NCBI GenBank assembly: GCA_002350725.1
Contig: DEFJ01000029.1
Location: forward strand, 1-64,000
Reading direction: 5' to 3'
Source: Cyanobacteria bacterium UBA2855
GTDB taxonomy: Bacteria > Cyanobacteriota > Vampirovibrionia > Gastranaerophilales > Gastranaerophilaceae
Length of the DNA: 64,000 nt
In this document: positions 16,812-25,736 of the stretch, in pieces
How the letters are laid out: each line of letters opens with the position of its first letter
Position numbering within the stretch: position 1 is the first letter of the stretch
Position numbers and translations under genes: made by a program
Notes under the pieces: generated by a model
What the model saw: the letters and a program-made list of their open reading frames with translations, nothing else
What the model was told of the DNA's origin: nothing
Databases searched by the model: none

Positions 16812-18395
16812 TTATTTCTTTTGCTCTTTATCTACGGTTTTAGCAGATACAACGGCTTTTTCGTCAATTTCTTTATCGAGTCCGTTATCTACTTTACCTA
16901 AAATTTGAGGTAACTCAATACCTGCTTGATTTGCTAAATCGTGCATTGCAGGAAGTGCTTTAATCAAATCTCTCATAAAGTTTGCGGTTGTTGAGCCGTT
17001 AGTTGAGCCGGAACCGCCGTCCCATACCGTAATCTTGTCAAATTTAATATTTTTGATAGCTTCAACTTGTTTTGCAACAATATCTTCTACTTTTTCAATC
17101 ATCAAGAAGCTTGTTGCAATTTCAGGCCTGTTGTTGCTGATTTTAACAAGTTCTTCATAACCTTTAGCTTTTGCTTCCAATACGGCTTTTACACCTTCAG
17201 CTTCTGCAAAGTATTTTGCTTTAATCGCATCTGCTTCACCGAGGGCAATACGTCTTGCTCTTTCAGCTTCTGCATCAGCCTGAACTTGAATCTTTAATTT
17301 TTCAACTTCTTGTCTTGCAAGTTCTTCTTTTTTCAATTTTGCTTCTTCTTGCTCCTTTTGTGCCAATAAAACATCACGCTGTGCGTTTGCTTTGGCAACT
17401 TCACCTTCTCTAAATGCATCAGCCTGTTTTACTGCTAATGTTGCATTATATTCAGCAATGTTTGCTTTTGAAATATTTTCACCTTCGACAGCTTGCGCTT
17501 CAAGGTTTGCAGTTTTAATACGTTGTTCTTTTAGTGCTTCGGTTTTACCGATTTGTGTTTGAGCCAACTGCTCTGCGACTTGTACTTCTCTGATTTTTTC
17601 CGCCTCAGCTTCTCCGATAACTGCTGAGGAGTTAATGTTTGCAGTTTGTACACGTTGTTCTTTTTCTGCGTTTGTTTTACCGATTAAGGTTTGAGCTGTC
17701 TGCTCTGCGACTTGTACTTCTTTTTCTTTGTTAGCTTCAGCTTCACCGACTGCACCAAGTTTTTCTTGTTGTGCAACTTCTACTTTTGCTTTGTTAATAG
17801 CTTCTGCTGCGGCTTTTTTACCGATTGCATCAATATATCCGGATTCATCCGTAATATCTTTGATGTTTACGTTAATTATTTCAAGACCGATTTTATTCAA
17901 CTCTGTATTTACATTTGCGTTAATTTGCTCCAAGAATTTTTCTCTGTCTTGATTTATTTCTTCAATGGTTAATGTTGCGATTGCAAGACGTAATTGACCT
18001 AAAATAATATCGCTTGCTTGAACGATAATATCATTTTTAGATAAGTTAAGAAGTCTTTCTGCTGCGTTAATCATAATATTTTCTTTTGTTGAAATACCGA
18101 AAGTGAATGTTGAAGGTACGGCAACACGAATATTGCCTTTAGATAACGCTCCTTTTAAATCTATATCAGTTGTCATCGGTTCAAGGGATAGTACCGAATA
18201 GTCCTGAATTAGCGGAATTACAAATGTACCGCCGCCGTGAACACATTTTGCGGTCTTGTTCCCGCCGGTTTTACCGTAAATAACGATGATTTTGTTTGAT
18301 GGGCAGCGTTTGTATTGATTTGCGATAAAAATAAATACCGCTAAAAGAATCAATGCAGGCACAAGAACCCATGTTACAAATGATAAATAGTCCAT
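16812..18395 (-). CDS. floT: Flotillin-like SPFH-domain membrane protein
   Basis: The 527-residue protein has an N-terminal membrane segment (about 8-26), an SPFH domain (about 30-190) and a long Ala/Glu/Lys-rich coiled coil (about 190-420), the flotillin layout. Flotillins oligomerise and organise fluid membrane microdomains. Within the coiled coil a 44-residue unit (KEVQVAEQ...AQT.IGKT.A.KEQR) occurs twice in tandem at about residues 222-310, and DNA such as CTCTGCGACTTGTACTTCT is shared by both copies 132 bp apart, so this is a fairly recent duplication. The upstream gene encodes an NfeD-like partner, as in the Bacillus yuaF-floT pair. Confidence 0.9.
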   Translation of the reverse strand: MDYLSFVTWVLVPALILLAVFIFIANQYKRCPSNKIIVIYGKTGGNKTAKCVHGGGTFVIPLIQDYSVLSLEPMTTDIDLKGALSKGNIRVAVPSTFTFGISTKENIMINAAERLLNLSKNDIIVQASDIILGQLRLAIATLTIEEINQDREKFLEQINANVNTELNKIGLEIINVNIKDITDESGYIDAIGKKAAAEAINKAKVEVAQQEKLGAVGEAEANKEKEVQVAEQTAQTLIGKTNAEKEQRVQTANINSSAVIGEAEAEKIREVQVAEQLAQTQIGKTEALKEQRIKTANLEAQAVEGENISKANIAEYNATLAVKQADAFREGEVAKANAQRDVLLAQKEQEEAKLKKEELARQEVEKLKIQVQADAEAERARRIALGEADAIKAKYFAEAEGVKAVLEAKAKGYEELVKISNNRPEIATSFLMIEKVEDIVAKQVEAIKNIKFDKITVWDGGSGSTNGSTTANFMRDLIKALPAMHDLANQAGIELPQILGKVDNGLDKEIDEKAVVSAKTVDKEQKK

Positions 18396-18411
18396 TTTTC
18401 TCTCCTTTTTC

Positions 18412-18966
18412 TTATTCTTTTTCTATGTATAATTTATTATTTTCGTATTTTACAACTTTTATGGGACTAAAGGCTTCAATTGTTTCGTCGCTTGTGTTTT
18501 CAGCTTCTTCAATTGATAATTGTTTGTTAATTTCTATTTCAATTTGCCCCATCCCTTTTGGTTCAAATTTTGTGTAAGCTTTTCCGATAATTCCCACAGC
18601 TTTTGTGTAATCTTTGATAACTCTTTTATTTAATTTTTTGACGCAAAACATTAGGTATGCGGATAGTGTCATTATTACAAGGCCGAATATTATTGCGATT
18701 GCACTTGCCATAATTGATTTCATTCCCCATGTTTTTATGGCGGTTAATCCCATCCATCCTGTGCCCATCAAAAATGCCAAGATTGACTGTATTGATAAAA
18801 AATCAAAAGAGTCATCAGTTTCAAATGATGAATTAAAATCAGTGTGAACCTCTGTGTCGCCTCCAAATACAGCGAATAAAAACATCTTTAAAATATAAAG
18901 AGTTGTAGATATGAGTGCTGTATAATAAAACACTTTGACCAAACTTTCCGATGTAATATTTTCCAT
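18412..18966 (-). CDS. NfeD-like membrane protein, flotillin partner
   Basis: The 184-residue protein has three or four hydrophobic helices (about 12-32, 58-72, 80-110) and a C-terminal domain (about 115-184) with the GxxGxAYTKFEPKGMGQIEIE pattern of the NfeD OB fold. NfeD proteins are encoded beside SPFH proteins and are thought to regulate or anchor them. It ends 16 nt before the flotillin start on the same strand, so one operon is likely. AAAGGATTT acts as ribosome binding site. The size and layout are close to Bacillus YuaF. Confidence 0.85.
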   Translation of the reverse strand: MENITSESLVKVFYYTALISTTLYILKMFLFAVFGGDTEVHTDFNSSFETDDSFDFLSIQSILAFLMGTGWMGLTAIKTWGMKSIMASAIAIIFGLVIMTLSAYLMFCVKKLNKRVIKDYTKAVGIIGKAYTKFEPKGMGQIEIEINKQLSIEEAENTSDETIEAFSPIKVVKYENNKLYIEKE

Positions 18967-19057
18967 AATATAAATCCTTTCTCCGAGATTATAATTTTAA
19001 AATGAATAAATGTAATCATTTAAAGATATGATTAGAAATGGTAATTACGGTATAAGC

Positions 19058-19086
19058 TTTACTATTATTGTGATTTATGGTATAAT
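19058..19086 (+). promoter_or_regulatory. Promoter of the tandem acyltransferase operon
   Basis: TTTACT (19058-19063), a 17-nt spacer and an extended -10 TGG-TATAAT (19078-19086). The start near 19093 leaves a leader of about 25 nt with an AGGGAG motif that is rather far (15 nt) from the ATG. Confidence 0.75.
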
Positions 19087-19117
19087 TTGATCAGATTAGG
19101 GAGCTAGTAAATTTAAT

Positions 19118-19810
19118 ATGGCTAAAAATAAAGAAAAAAAATCGTATTCAACACGAAATGCTGAGCAATTTAATAAATGGCGTAGTTTTTGTCAGTTCTT
19201 AGTGTGTAAAATATTTTATATGATAAGATTGAAACTGGTATATAGATTGGAAGTAAATGGCTTAGAAAATGTTCCGAAAGACAATAATTATATAATATGT
19301 CCAAACCACTTGTCGACATTAGATCCACCGATGATTGCGGGAATATTTCCTCGCAGTGTTGCGTTCATGGCAAAAAAAGAGTTGTTTGATATAAAATTTT
19401 TGCGTTGGTGGCTTGATTGGCTTGGTGCATTCTCCGTAAACAGAGAAAGTCTTGCACCGTCAACAATAAAAACTGTAATGAAAATTAAGAATAGTGATTG
19501 GGTCTTAGGAATGTTTCCACAAGGAACTCGTGGTATTCCCGGTGAAATAAAAAATGTATCAAGTGGTTTTGCAGGGCTTGCAAAAATTACTAAATGCGCA
19601 ATTTTACCTGTAGGATTAACAGGAACAAATGAAGTAAAAAGAATACCGTTTACGGGTAAAATAGTTGTGAATATTGGAAAACCAATTCCATATAGTGATA
19701 ATTTAAATGAGATGGTTAATAAATGGGGACAAGCTGTAGAAGAGCTTACCGGATTTAAGTTTGTTGCAGAAAATGCGTCAGAAGAAAAAGTAGTTGGAGT
19801 TGATAAGTAA
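19118..19810 (+). CDS. PlsC-type 1-acyl-sn-glycerol-3-phosphate acyltransferase, first of a tandem pair
   Basis: The 230-residue membrane-associated enzyme should add the second acyl chain to lysophosphatidate. It carries the HX4D catalytic motif NHLSTLDPP (about 67-75) and the glycerophosphate motif FPQGTRG (about 132-138, in place of the more usual FPEGTR). A hydrophobic N-terminal segment (about 25-45) fits membrane association. The next gene is a diverged paralogue starting one base after this stop codon. The two may differ in acyl or acceptor preference. Confidence 0.88.
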   Translation: MAKNKEKKSYSTRNAEQFNKWRSFCQFLVCKIFYMIRLKLVYRLEVNGLENVPKDNNYIICPNHLSTLDPPMIAGIFPRSVAFMAKKELFDIKFLRWWLDWLGAFSVNRESLAPSTIKTVMKIKNSDWVLGMFPQGTRGIPGEIKNVSSGFAGLAKITKCAILPVGLTGTNEVKRIPFTGKIVVNIGKPIPYSDNLNEMVNKWGQAVEELTGFKFVAENASEEKVVGVDK

Positions 19811-20536
19811 ATGAGTAAAGTATCAGAAAAAGAAAAAGAACAAAGAAATTACAATAGACGTTATGCATCAGAGTATGGTTTTTGGCGATCGATTTGGTAC
19901 ATGATTTTCTTGTATTGTGTAACAGTTCCGTTCTTTTCTATATTTTATAATTATGAAATTACAGGTAGAGAAAATTTGCCTAGAAACGAAAAAGGCTCAA
20001 AATATGTATATTGCGGAAATCATGTTTCCATATTCGATCCTTTCTTAATTCCATTTGCGACAAAGCGTATAATGGCTTGGATGGCTAAGAAAGAGTTGTT
20101 TGATCCTTCTGAAAAGTTCAGTAAATTAATAATTTCATTAGGCGCTTTTTCAGTCGATAGAACAAAACCTGAAATTGCTACTTTTAAAACGGTAAGGGAT
20201 ATTTTTACAACCAGATGGTCTTTGGGAATTTTTCCGCAAGGCGGTACTCGTCCGTATGGAAAACTTGACGGTATAAAACCGGGGTTCGCAGTGATTGCAA
20301 AAAATGCGAAAGCTGATATTGTTCCTGTTGCAATAGCAGATTTTTCAGGATATCCGCAATTAAAACCTTTTAAAAAACAAACGGTAAGGTTACATATTTG
20401 TAAACCTATTTCATACAAATTACCCGCAGAAGAAATTGCATACAGATGGTGTGAAGAAATTTCTAAAAACGCAAATTATGAAAATTGTTACCCGAAACCG
20501 GAAGTTGTAAAGGAAGAAGTTCCGGCTGAAGTGTAA
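19811..20536 (+). CDS. PlsC-type acyltransferase, second of a tandem pair
   Basis: The 241-residue paralogue keeps HX4D (GNHVSIFDP, about 75-83) and a variant glycerophosphate motif FPQGGTRPYG, with one extra Gly compared with the upstream gene. Hydrophobic residues at about 28-48 should associate with the membrane. Its ATG follows the upstream TAA directly, so it is translated from the same mRNA. The altered motif suggests a different acceptor, or a structural change in the loop, but activity cannot be judged from sequence. Confidence 0.86.
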   Translation: MSKVSEKEKEQRNYNRRYASEYGFWRSIWYMIFLYCVTVPFFSIFYNYEITGRENLPRNEKGSKYVYCGNHVSIFDPFLIPFATKRIMAWMAKKELFDPSEKFSKLIISLGAFSVDRTKPEIATFKTVRDIFTTRWSLGIFPQGGTRPYGKLDGIKPGFAVIAKNAKADIVPVAIADFSGYPQLKPFKKQTVRLHICKPISYKLPAEEIAYRWCEEISKNANYENCYPKPEVVKEEVPAEV

Positions 20537-20564
20537 TAATATTTAAATTACAGATGTAAAAAAC

Positions 20565-20589
20565 TCCCGAATTCTCGGGAGCTTTTTTC
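20565..20589. terminator. Bidirectional intrinsic terminator
   Basis: CTCCCGA / TCGGGAG with an ATTC loop is flanked by T runs in both orientations, serving the acyltransferase operon and the convergent HEAT-like gene. Confidence 0.9.
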
Positions 20590-20646
20590 GCTGTCTTATT
20601 TAAAGAAAGGAATTTAGTTTTTAGTGTGTGTTATTTTGTGTAGGGG

Positions 20647-21705
20647 TTATACCTCGGCTAACTTAGCTAAGGCTGCTGTTGCTGCATCTTTAACATTCTT
20701 GTCTTTATCATTTTGAGCAATTGTGAAGATTGTTTCTAAATCTTTCTTATAGCTTGGGTTTTGAATGTAACTTAATGCTTCTACTGCTGAAGTTCTAACC
20801 ATTGGGTTAGGGTTGTTCTTTAATTGTTCAACAATAGTTACAGCACCCGGTAATTCAGTTAAAGGAACAACTGAATTAGTTAATTTTTGGACTTCATCTC
20901 CGTATAATTTTTGCATTATTGCGGCAGTGAACATTGCATAACTCTTGTTTCTTTCAGCCTGTTCTTTAGGTGAAATTGTTGTTGCAAGTTTTTGTTCATC
21001 TTCTGTTAATTTTTCATTTGCAAACATTTTTTGTCTTGCAGCTTGTTGTTCGGCACTTGGACCTTCAAGAGCGCTTGTATCAGCTGTCATTATGTTGGTT
21101 AATGCATCAACTACTTTTGTATCAAGAAGTTCTGTTGCCTTTTGTGGTTCTTTATCAACCATATTAGCTATTTCTTCCATTGCTGCAGCTTGTACATCGT
21201 AGTCATTATTTGTTAATTTTGCTATAAATTCGTTTAAATCGACCTGAGGTTTTACTTCTTTAGGTTCTACAACTTCTACAGGTTTTTCTTCAGCCACAGC
21301 TTTAGGGGCTTCTTCTGCTGGTGCAGGAGCTTCAGCTTTTGGTTCTTCTGCTTTAACTTGTTCTGTTACTACCGGTGCAGGAGGTACAGCTTCAGGTTGT
21401 ACAGGTAATTCTTGAACAGGTGCAGTCGCAACAGGAGCCGGTTGAACCGGTGTTTCAGTAACCGTTGGCGGAACTACTGCCGGAGCTGAAATGCACGGTG
21501 GCATGTAATAAGGTTGAACCGGAGCCTGCGGGTAACTGTAATATGGCATTGTCGGAGTTGCATATTGTGGTGCATACTGAGGTGCTGCCATTTGCTGAGG
21601 CGCAGGTACGTTGACCATCGGGTTGTGTACATCAATTTTTACTGCGTTATAGCTTGGTTGTTGTGGTGCTTGTACGCATGCGGGTAAATTTGGAATTTGC
21701 ATCAT
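20647..21705 (-). CDS. Pro-rich protein with C-terminal HEAT-like repeats
   Basis: The 352-residue protein is unrecognised as a whole. Residues about 1-110 are rich in Pro, Gln, Tyr and Val (PQYAPQYATPTMPYYSYPQ) and residues about 110-150 are a Pro/Ala/Glu/Lys linker, so the first 150 residues are probably unfolded. The C-terminal 200 residues are helical and include HEAT/ARM-like units near 300-350 (PMVRTSAVEALSYI, KNVKDAATAALAKLAEV). Such a layout fits an adaptor that binds partners through both halves. There is no signal peptide. Its promoter region on the minus strand above 21705 is AT-rich and gives no clear hexamers. Confidence 0.75.
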   Translation of the reverse strand: MMQIPNLPACVQAPQQPSYNAVKIDVHNPMVNVPAPQQMAAPQYAPQYATPTMPYYSYPQAPVQPYYMPPCISAPAVVPPTVTETPVQPAPVATAPVQELPVQPEAVPPAPVVTEQVKAEEPKAEAPAPAEEAPKAVAEEKPVEVVEPKEVKPQVDLNEFIAKLTNNDYDVQAAAMEEIANMVDKEPQKATELLDTKVVDALTNIMTADTSALEGPSAEQQAARQKMFANEKLTEDEQKLATTISPKEQAERNKSYAMFTAAIMQKLYGDEVQKLTNSVVPLTELPGAVTIVEQLKNNPNPMVRTSAVEALSYIQNPSYKKDLETIFTIAQNDKDKNVKDAATAALAKLAEV

Positions 21706-21859
21706 CTTTATTTTTTCCTTTCAATAAATAATTCTTGTCTATTCCTATTCTACCCTTTAAATACTCCTCAAGAAAAATAATTGCCATATTTTTTTCATGT
21801 TTTAACAAAACTTAACATGATAGGACTGAAAAATAACTAAATATGCCCTTTTTATTGTT

Positions 21860-21887
21860 TTGAGATTTAAATATTTTGTGATACAAT
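21860..21887 (+). promoter_or_regulatory. Promoter of the transketolase-ftsEX operon
   Basis: TTGAGA (21860-21865) and TACAAT (21882-21887) are spaced by 16 nt. The start near 21894 gives a leader of about 40 nt. Confidence 0.65.
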
Positions 21888-21933
21888 ATGCATATAATTG
21901 TGTGTATACAGGTATAGGGTATTAAAGATTAAT

Positions 21934-22896
21934 ATGTTATCAGAGATAAAAGAAAGAAAGTCTATAAGAAGTGCTTTGGGAAAGGCGCTTGTAGAGGCCG
22001 GGAGAAAAGATTCTAATATAGTAGTAATGGATGCAGACTTGGCATGCTCTACTCAAACAGCAATGTTTGGAAAGGAATTTCCTGACAGATTTTTTGATAT
22101 GGGTATATCAGAACAAGATATGATGTCTACTGCCGCAGGTTTGGCTTCTGTAGGTAAAACGCCTTTTGTTGCTACTTTTGCAATGTTTGCAACTGCAAGA
22201 ACCTACGATCAAGTTAGAAATTCTATATGTTATCCGGAATTTAATGTGAAGATTGTGGGAACGCATGGGGGTGTAACCGTTGGAGAAGACGGAGCAAGTC
22301 ATCAAGCTCTTGAAGATGTTGCGCTCATGAGAAATATTCCGAATATGTCGGTAATTGTTCCTGCTGATTGCAGAGAATGCGAGGAAGTAGTTAAATTTGC
22401 TGCTGAAAATTATGGTCCGATGTATATCAGAATACCAAGAACAAATGTGTACGATATATTTGGTGAGGATTATGAATTTGATTTTTGTAAAGTAAATGTA
22501 ATACAGGAAGGTTCAGATGTTACTGTTATTACAAACGGAGAAACTTTAGCTGAGGTTATATTGGCTGCACGGGAATTAGAAAAGGATGGTTATTCTATTC
22601 AAATTCTTCATGCTCCTGTTGTAAAGCCTCTTGACGATTCGACAATTATTGAAAAAGCAAAATTGACAAAATTTGTTATAACAGTTGAAAATCACTCCAT
22701 AATTGGAGGGTTAGGAAGCGCAGTTTGCGAATTGTTATCATATAATTCTCCTATGCCTGTTATAAGACTTGGGGTAAATGATACATTCGGACAAAGCGGG
22801 AAATGGGATGAGTTGCTTGATTATTATGGGTTAAGCGCATCTAAACTGGCAAAAACAATAAAAAAACAAATAGACAGATTTAGGCTTGTAAAATAA
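21934..22896 (+). CDS. Transketolase, C-terminal subunit (split form)
   Basis: The 320-residue protein contains the pyrimidine-binding and C-terminal domains of transketolase: the GISEQ motif (FDMGISEQDMMSTAAGLAS) with the catalytic Glu, THGGVTVGEDGASHQ, and C-terminal ENHSIIGGLGSAV. Split transketolases consist of an N-terminal TPP-binding half and this half. No N-terminal half lies beside it; the upstream gene is unrelated and on the other strand. I placed the start at the ATG 21934 because the 12 residues from the in-frame TTG at 21898 are not family-like. The gene leads an operon with ftsE, ftsX and two further genes. Confidence 0.88.
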   Translation: MLSEIKERKSIRSALGKALVEAGRKDSNIVVMDADLACSTQTAMFGKEFPDRFFDMGISEQDMMSTAAGLASVGKTPFVATFAMFATARTYDQVRNSICYPEFNVKIVGTHGGVTVGEDGASHQALEDVALMRNIPNMSVIVPADCRECEEVVKFAAENYGPMYIRIPRTNVYDIFGEDYEFDFCKVNVIQEGSDVTVITNGETLAEVILAARELEKDGYSIQILHAPVVKPLDDSTIIEKAKLTKFVITVENHSIIGGLGSAVCELLSYNSPMPVIRLGVNDTFGQSGKWDELLDYYGLSASKLAKTIKKQIDRFRLVK

Positions 22897-22911
22897 GTAA
22901 AAGGTATAGAA

Positions 22912-23589
22912 ATGATTCAATTCAGATCGGTTACAAAAAAATATAAAAATGGCAATTACGCATTAAAAAATGTGAATCTTGATATAATGCCCGGTGAATT
23001 TGTGTTTGTTGTAGGTGCTTCGGGGGCAGGAAAATCAACATTAATGAAGCTTTTGTACCATGAAGAGTGTGCTACAAGCGGCACTGTTACTATAGGTGGG
23101 ATTAATATAGCTAATCTTGCGAATGATAAAATTCCCAGCCTGAGAAGATGTATGGGAATTGTTTTTCAGGATTATAAGCTTTTGCAGAATATGAGTATAT
23201 ATGATAACGTCGCATATGTAATAAGAACTCTTGGAATTAGTACAAGAGAAATTAATGCCAGAGTCATGGGCGCATTAAAGATTGTTGGTTTAGAACATAA
23301 GATTCATGCGACTCCATCGGAATTATCCGGTGGTGAACAACAAAGAGTAGGTATTGCAAGAGCAATTGTAAACGGGCCTCCCTTATTGATAGCGGATGAA
23401 CCGACAGGTAACTTAGATCCTAAAAACTCTTTAGAAATTATGCAAATTTTGGATCAAATTAATCAAAGGGGAATTACAGTTATCGTATCTACTCATGATA
23501 ATGCAATGGTAGATTATTTTAGAAAAAGGGTTATTACTCTTGATAAAGGCGAAGTAATCAGGGATATTCAAGCAGGTACTTATGACTAA
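22912..23589 (+). CDS. ftsE: Cell division ABC transporter ATPase FtsE
   Basis: The 225-residue ATPase has Walker A GASGAGKST (about 36-44), the signature LSGGEQQR (about 140) and Walker B LLIADEPTGNLD (about 160), plus the FtsE-typical GIVFQDYKLL. With FtsX it transmits division signals across the membrane to activate peptidoglycan hydrolases. It overlaps ftsX by 8 nt and follows the transketolase gene by 15 nt. The window also encodes an AMIN amidase and a lytic transglycosylase that could be downstream enzymes, although direct control is not shown. Confidence 0.93.
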   Translation: MIQFRSVTKKYKNGNYALKNVNLDIMPGEFVFVVGASGAGKSTLMKLLYHEECATSGTVTIGGINIANLANDKIPSLRRCMGIVFQDYKLLQNMSIYDNVAYVIRTLGISTREINARVMGALKIVGLEHKIHATPSELSGGEQQRVGIARAIVNGPPLLIADEPTGNLDPKNSLEIMQILDQINQRGITVIVSTHDNAMVDYFRKRVITLDKGEVIRDIQAGTYD

Positions 23590-24484
23590 ACAAAAGATAA
23601 AAAAAGAAGTAAAAAAACATATACCGAAAGATTGGTTGTGTGAGCTCAGAATTTTGTATAGGCTTTCGATGGAAACATTGAATGATATCAAAAGAACAGG
23701 TATAGTCAATCTTGTAATCATAACAACTATGGCGGCAATTTTAACTATATTTGGTGCATTTTTCCGTTCGGCAATGACGATTTCTTCATTTGCGCATGAA
23801 TTAGGTAATGTTTTGGAAATTTCAGTGTATTTGAAAGCGGATGCTGATGCAAATCTTGTTAAAAATCGAGTAAATGAAATTGAGCATGTCGAAAATGTAA
23901 AGATTATCCCAAAGGCAAAATCGTGGGCAGATTTGAAAAGAGAAATGAAATTACCGGAATTGGAAAATCCGTTACCGGATACGTTGCATGTAAAAGTTGA
24001 TAAGCCTGAACATATTGATTTGGTGTTCTCAAAAATTAAAAACCTTAATACTGTCGAGGATATGAGTTATGCACAACAGCTTGCGAAGAAAATTCAGGCA
24101 TTAAATCATGTAGTAAATACTATAACTGTGCTTGTTGTCATAATCCTTGGTATTTTGACAATTACAATAATAAATAATACCATACAGCTTGTAATTCAAT
24201 CTCGAAAAGATGAAATTGAGATTATGAGATTAATGGGTGTAAGCAACTGGTATATAAGATTTCCGTTGCTGATGCAAGGCGCATTTTATGGGTTTATGGG
24301 CTCGATAATCGCTTTTATACCATTACATTTTGTTGAGAATTGGCTATTAAAAGCGCACCAATTTTTTATGGTTCCGACACCGCAGTATGCACAAACATCG
24401 GTTACTCTAACAATGTTTGCAATGGGTATATTATTTGGTGCCGGTGGTAGTTTACTTTGTATTAAGAAACATTTGCAAGTGTAG
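23582..24484 (+). CDS. ftsX: Cell division protein FtsX
   Basis: The 300-residue protein has the FtsX layout: a cytoplasmic N-terminus, a first helix (about 40-62), an extracytoplasmic loop of about 100 residues, and three further helices (about 178-200, 230-255, 275-295). The MRLMGVSNWYIRFPLLMQG segment is the family's conserved cytoplasmic coupling region. It sits directly behind ftsE, with an 8-nt overlap that supports coupled translation and a 1:1 complex. Confidence 0.93.
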   Translation: MTKQKIKKEVKKHIPKDWLCELRILYRLSMETLNDIKRTGIVNLVIITTMAAILTIFGAFFRSAMTISSFAHELGNVLEISVYLKADADANLVKNRVNEIEHVENVKIIPKAKSWADLKREMKLPELENPLPDTLHVKVDKPEHIDLVFSKIKNLNTVEDMSYAQQLAKKIQALNHVVNTITVLVVIILGILTITIINNTIQLVIQSRKDEIEIMRLMGVSNWYIRFPLLMQGAFYGFMGSIIAFIPLHFVENWLLKAHQFFMVPTPQYAQTSVTLTMFAMGILFGAGGSLLCIKKHLQV

Positions 24485-24487
24485 TAT

Positions 24488-25726
24488 ATGAATACAGTTA
24501 TAATAATTACGGATTATGAGGAAATAAAACTAAAAATGCAAGAAAATCTGGTTCTGTTAAGAGGGTCAGATAGGTTGTTGTCCGTAAATTATGATAATGC
24601 TCCTGATGTTTTGTACGATATTCGTCCCGATATCGTAATCCTGCATGAACACGAGAGAAGAGAGAAAACTATCGGAATAATAAAATATCTAAAAGAAAGA
24701 CGAATATTTTCAAATTCAAATATTGTTTTGCTTGCCAATGTGTATGATAAAGATTTTATTTTAGAAGCATACGATGAGGGTATTAATGATTATATTACTC
24801 TGCAATCAGAGCCATCTGAAATCCTTATACGTGTTATTAACAGTATAAAAATGTCAGGGATGAAATCTAAAGCAAAAAGATTTGAAAAAATTTTGGAGTT
24901 TTATAATATTATTGATATATCAAGCGAATTTTACAGCACGAAGTTCGAAAATGAAATTTTTAGTACGGAATTGCTTCGCGAAAATTATGAAAATGGCAGC
25001 TATATGATGCTATCTCCAACTGAAAATTGCAAAAAAGATTTTTCGACAGATAAGATGAATACTATATTAAAAAATGTGTTGAGGATAAATGATATTGTTT
25101 CCGGTCCGTCAGGTGCGAAATACGGTATTTTGTTGCAAGATGATATTGAGGGTGCAATTAAAGTTTTTGAAAAGATAAAAGCAGAGCTGATTGATAAAAA
25201 ATATGACTTAAGAGCCGGTATTACGGCTATTGATTCAAATAAATTTGATGAGATAAAGAAAAAGACTATAAGTGCATTGAATAGTGCCATTTTATCTGAT
25301 AAAGAATATGTTATATATTCTGCAGAAGGAAGTTCTTCCGAAAATTGGTTAGATTTTCCGGAAGATAAAGATAAAACGTATAAATTTTATAAAAAAGCTT
25401 TCGGACAAAAAATTGAAAATGTAATTGCTCCTGTATTTTTTAGATTGCAAAAAACATACGAGGAAAAAATAGGGGATGCTGATATAGAGCAATTTACAGA
25501 TGAACAGCAAAGTGTTTTTAGAATTATTAACGGGAAAAATGAAAGCCGTTTAACGATGATATATCCTGGATATTCAAAACTTGTTATCACAATTACACAT
25601 ACAGGTTTTGACTCTCCTGAAAATCGTACTATTACTATTCCGTTAAAAGAAATAACTCAAGCAAAAATCGATGAGATTGTTGAAAGTTTTATAAATGAAT
25701 TTATGGGAATATACAGACATATATAG
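24488..25726 (+). CDS. Degenerate receiver / GGDEF-like protein
   Basis: The 412-residue protein starts 3 nt after ftsX. Residues about 1-120 have the alternating beta/alpha pattern of a response regulator receiver, but the usual phosphoacceptor position (PDIVILHEHE, about 53-62) has His or Glu instead of Asp. Residues about 170-280 resemble a GGDEF fold (DIVSGPSGAKYGILLQD) without the GGDEF active site. The C-terminal 130 residues are unrecognised. It is probably a non-enzymatic signalling or scaffold protein co-expressed with FtsEX. The domain calls rest on pattern alone and are tentative. Confidence 0.65.
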   Translation: MNTVIIITDYEEIKLKMQENLVLLRGSDRLLSVNYDNAPDVLYDIRPDIVILHEHERREKTIGIIKYLKERRIFSNSNIVLLANVYDKDFILEAYDEGINDYITLQSEPSEILIRVINSIKMSGMKSKAKRFEKILEFYNIIDISSEFYSTKFENEIFSTELLRENYENGSYMMLSPTENCKKDFSTDKMNTILKNVLRINDIVSGPSGAKYGILLQDDIEGAIKVFEKIKAELIDKKYDLRAGITAIDSNKFDEIKKKTISALNSAILSDKEYVIYSAEGSSSENWLDFPEDKDKTYKFYKKAFGQKIENVIAPVFFRLQKTYEEKIGDADIEQFTDEQQSVFRIINGKNESRLTMIYPGYSKLVITITHTGFDSPENRTITIPLKEITQAKIDEIVESFINEFMGIYRHI

Positions 25727-25736
25727 ATGAGGTCAT

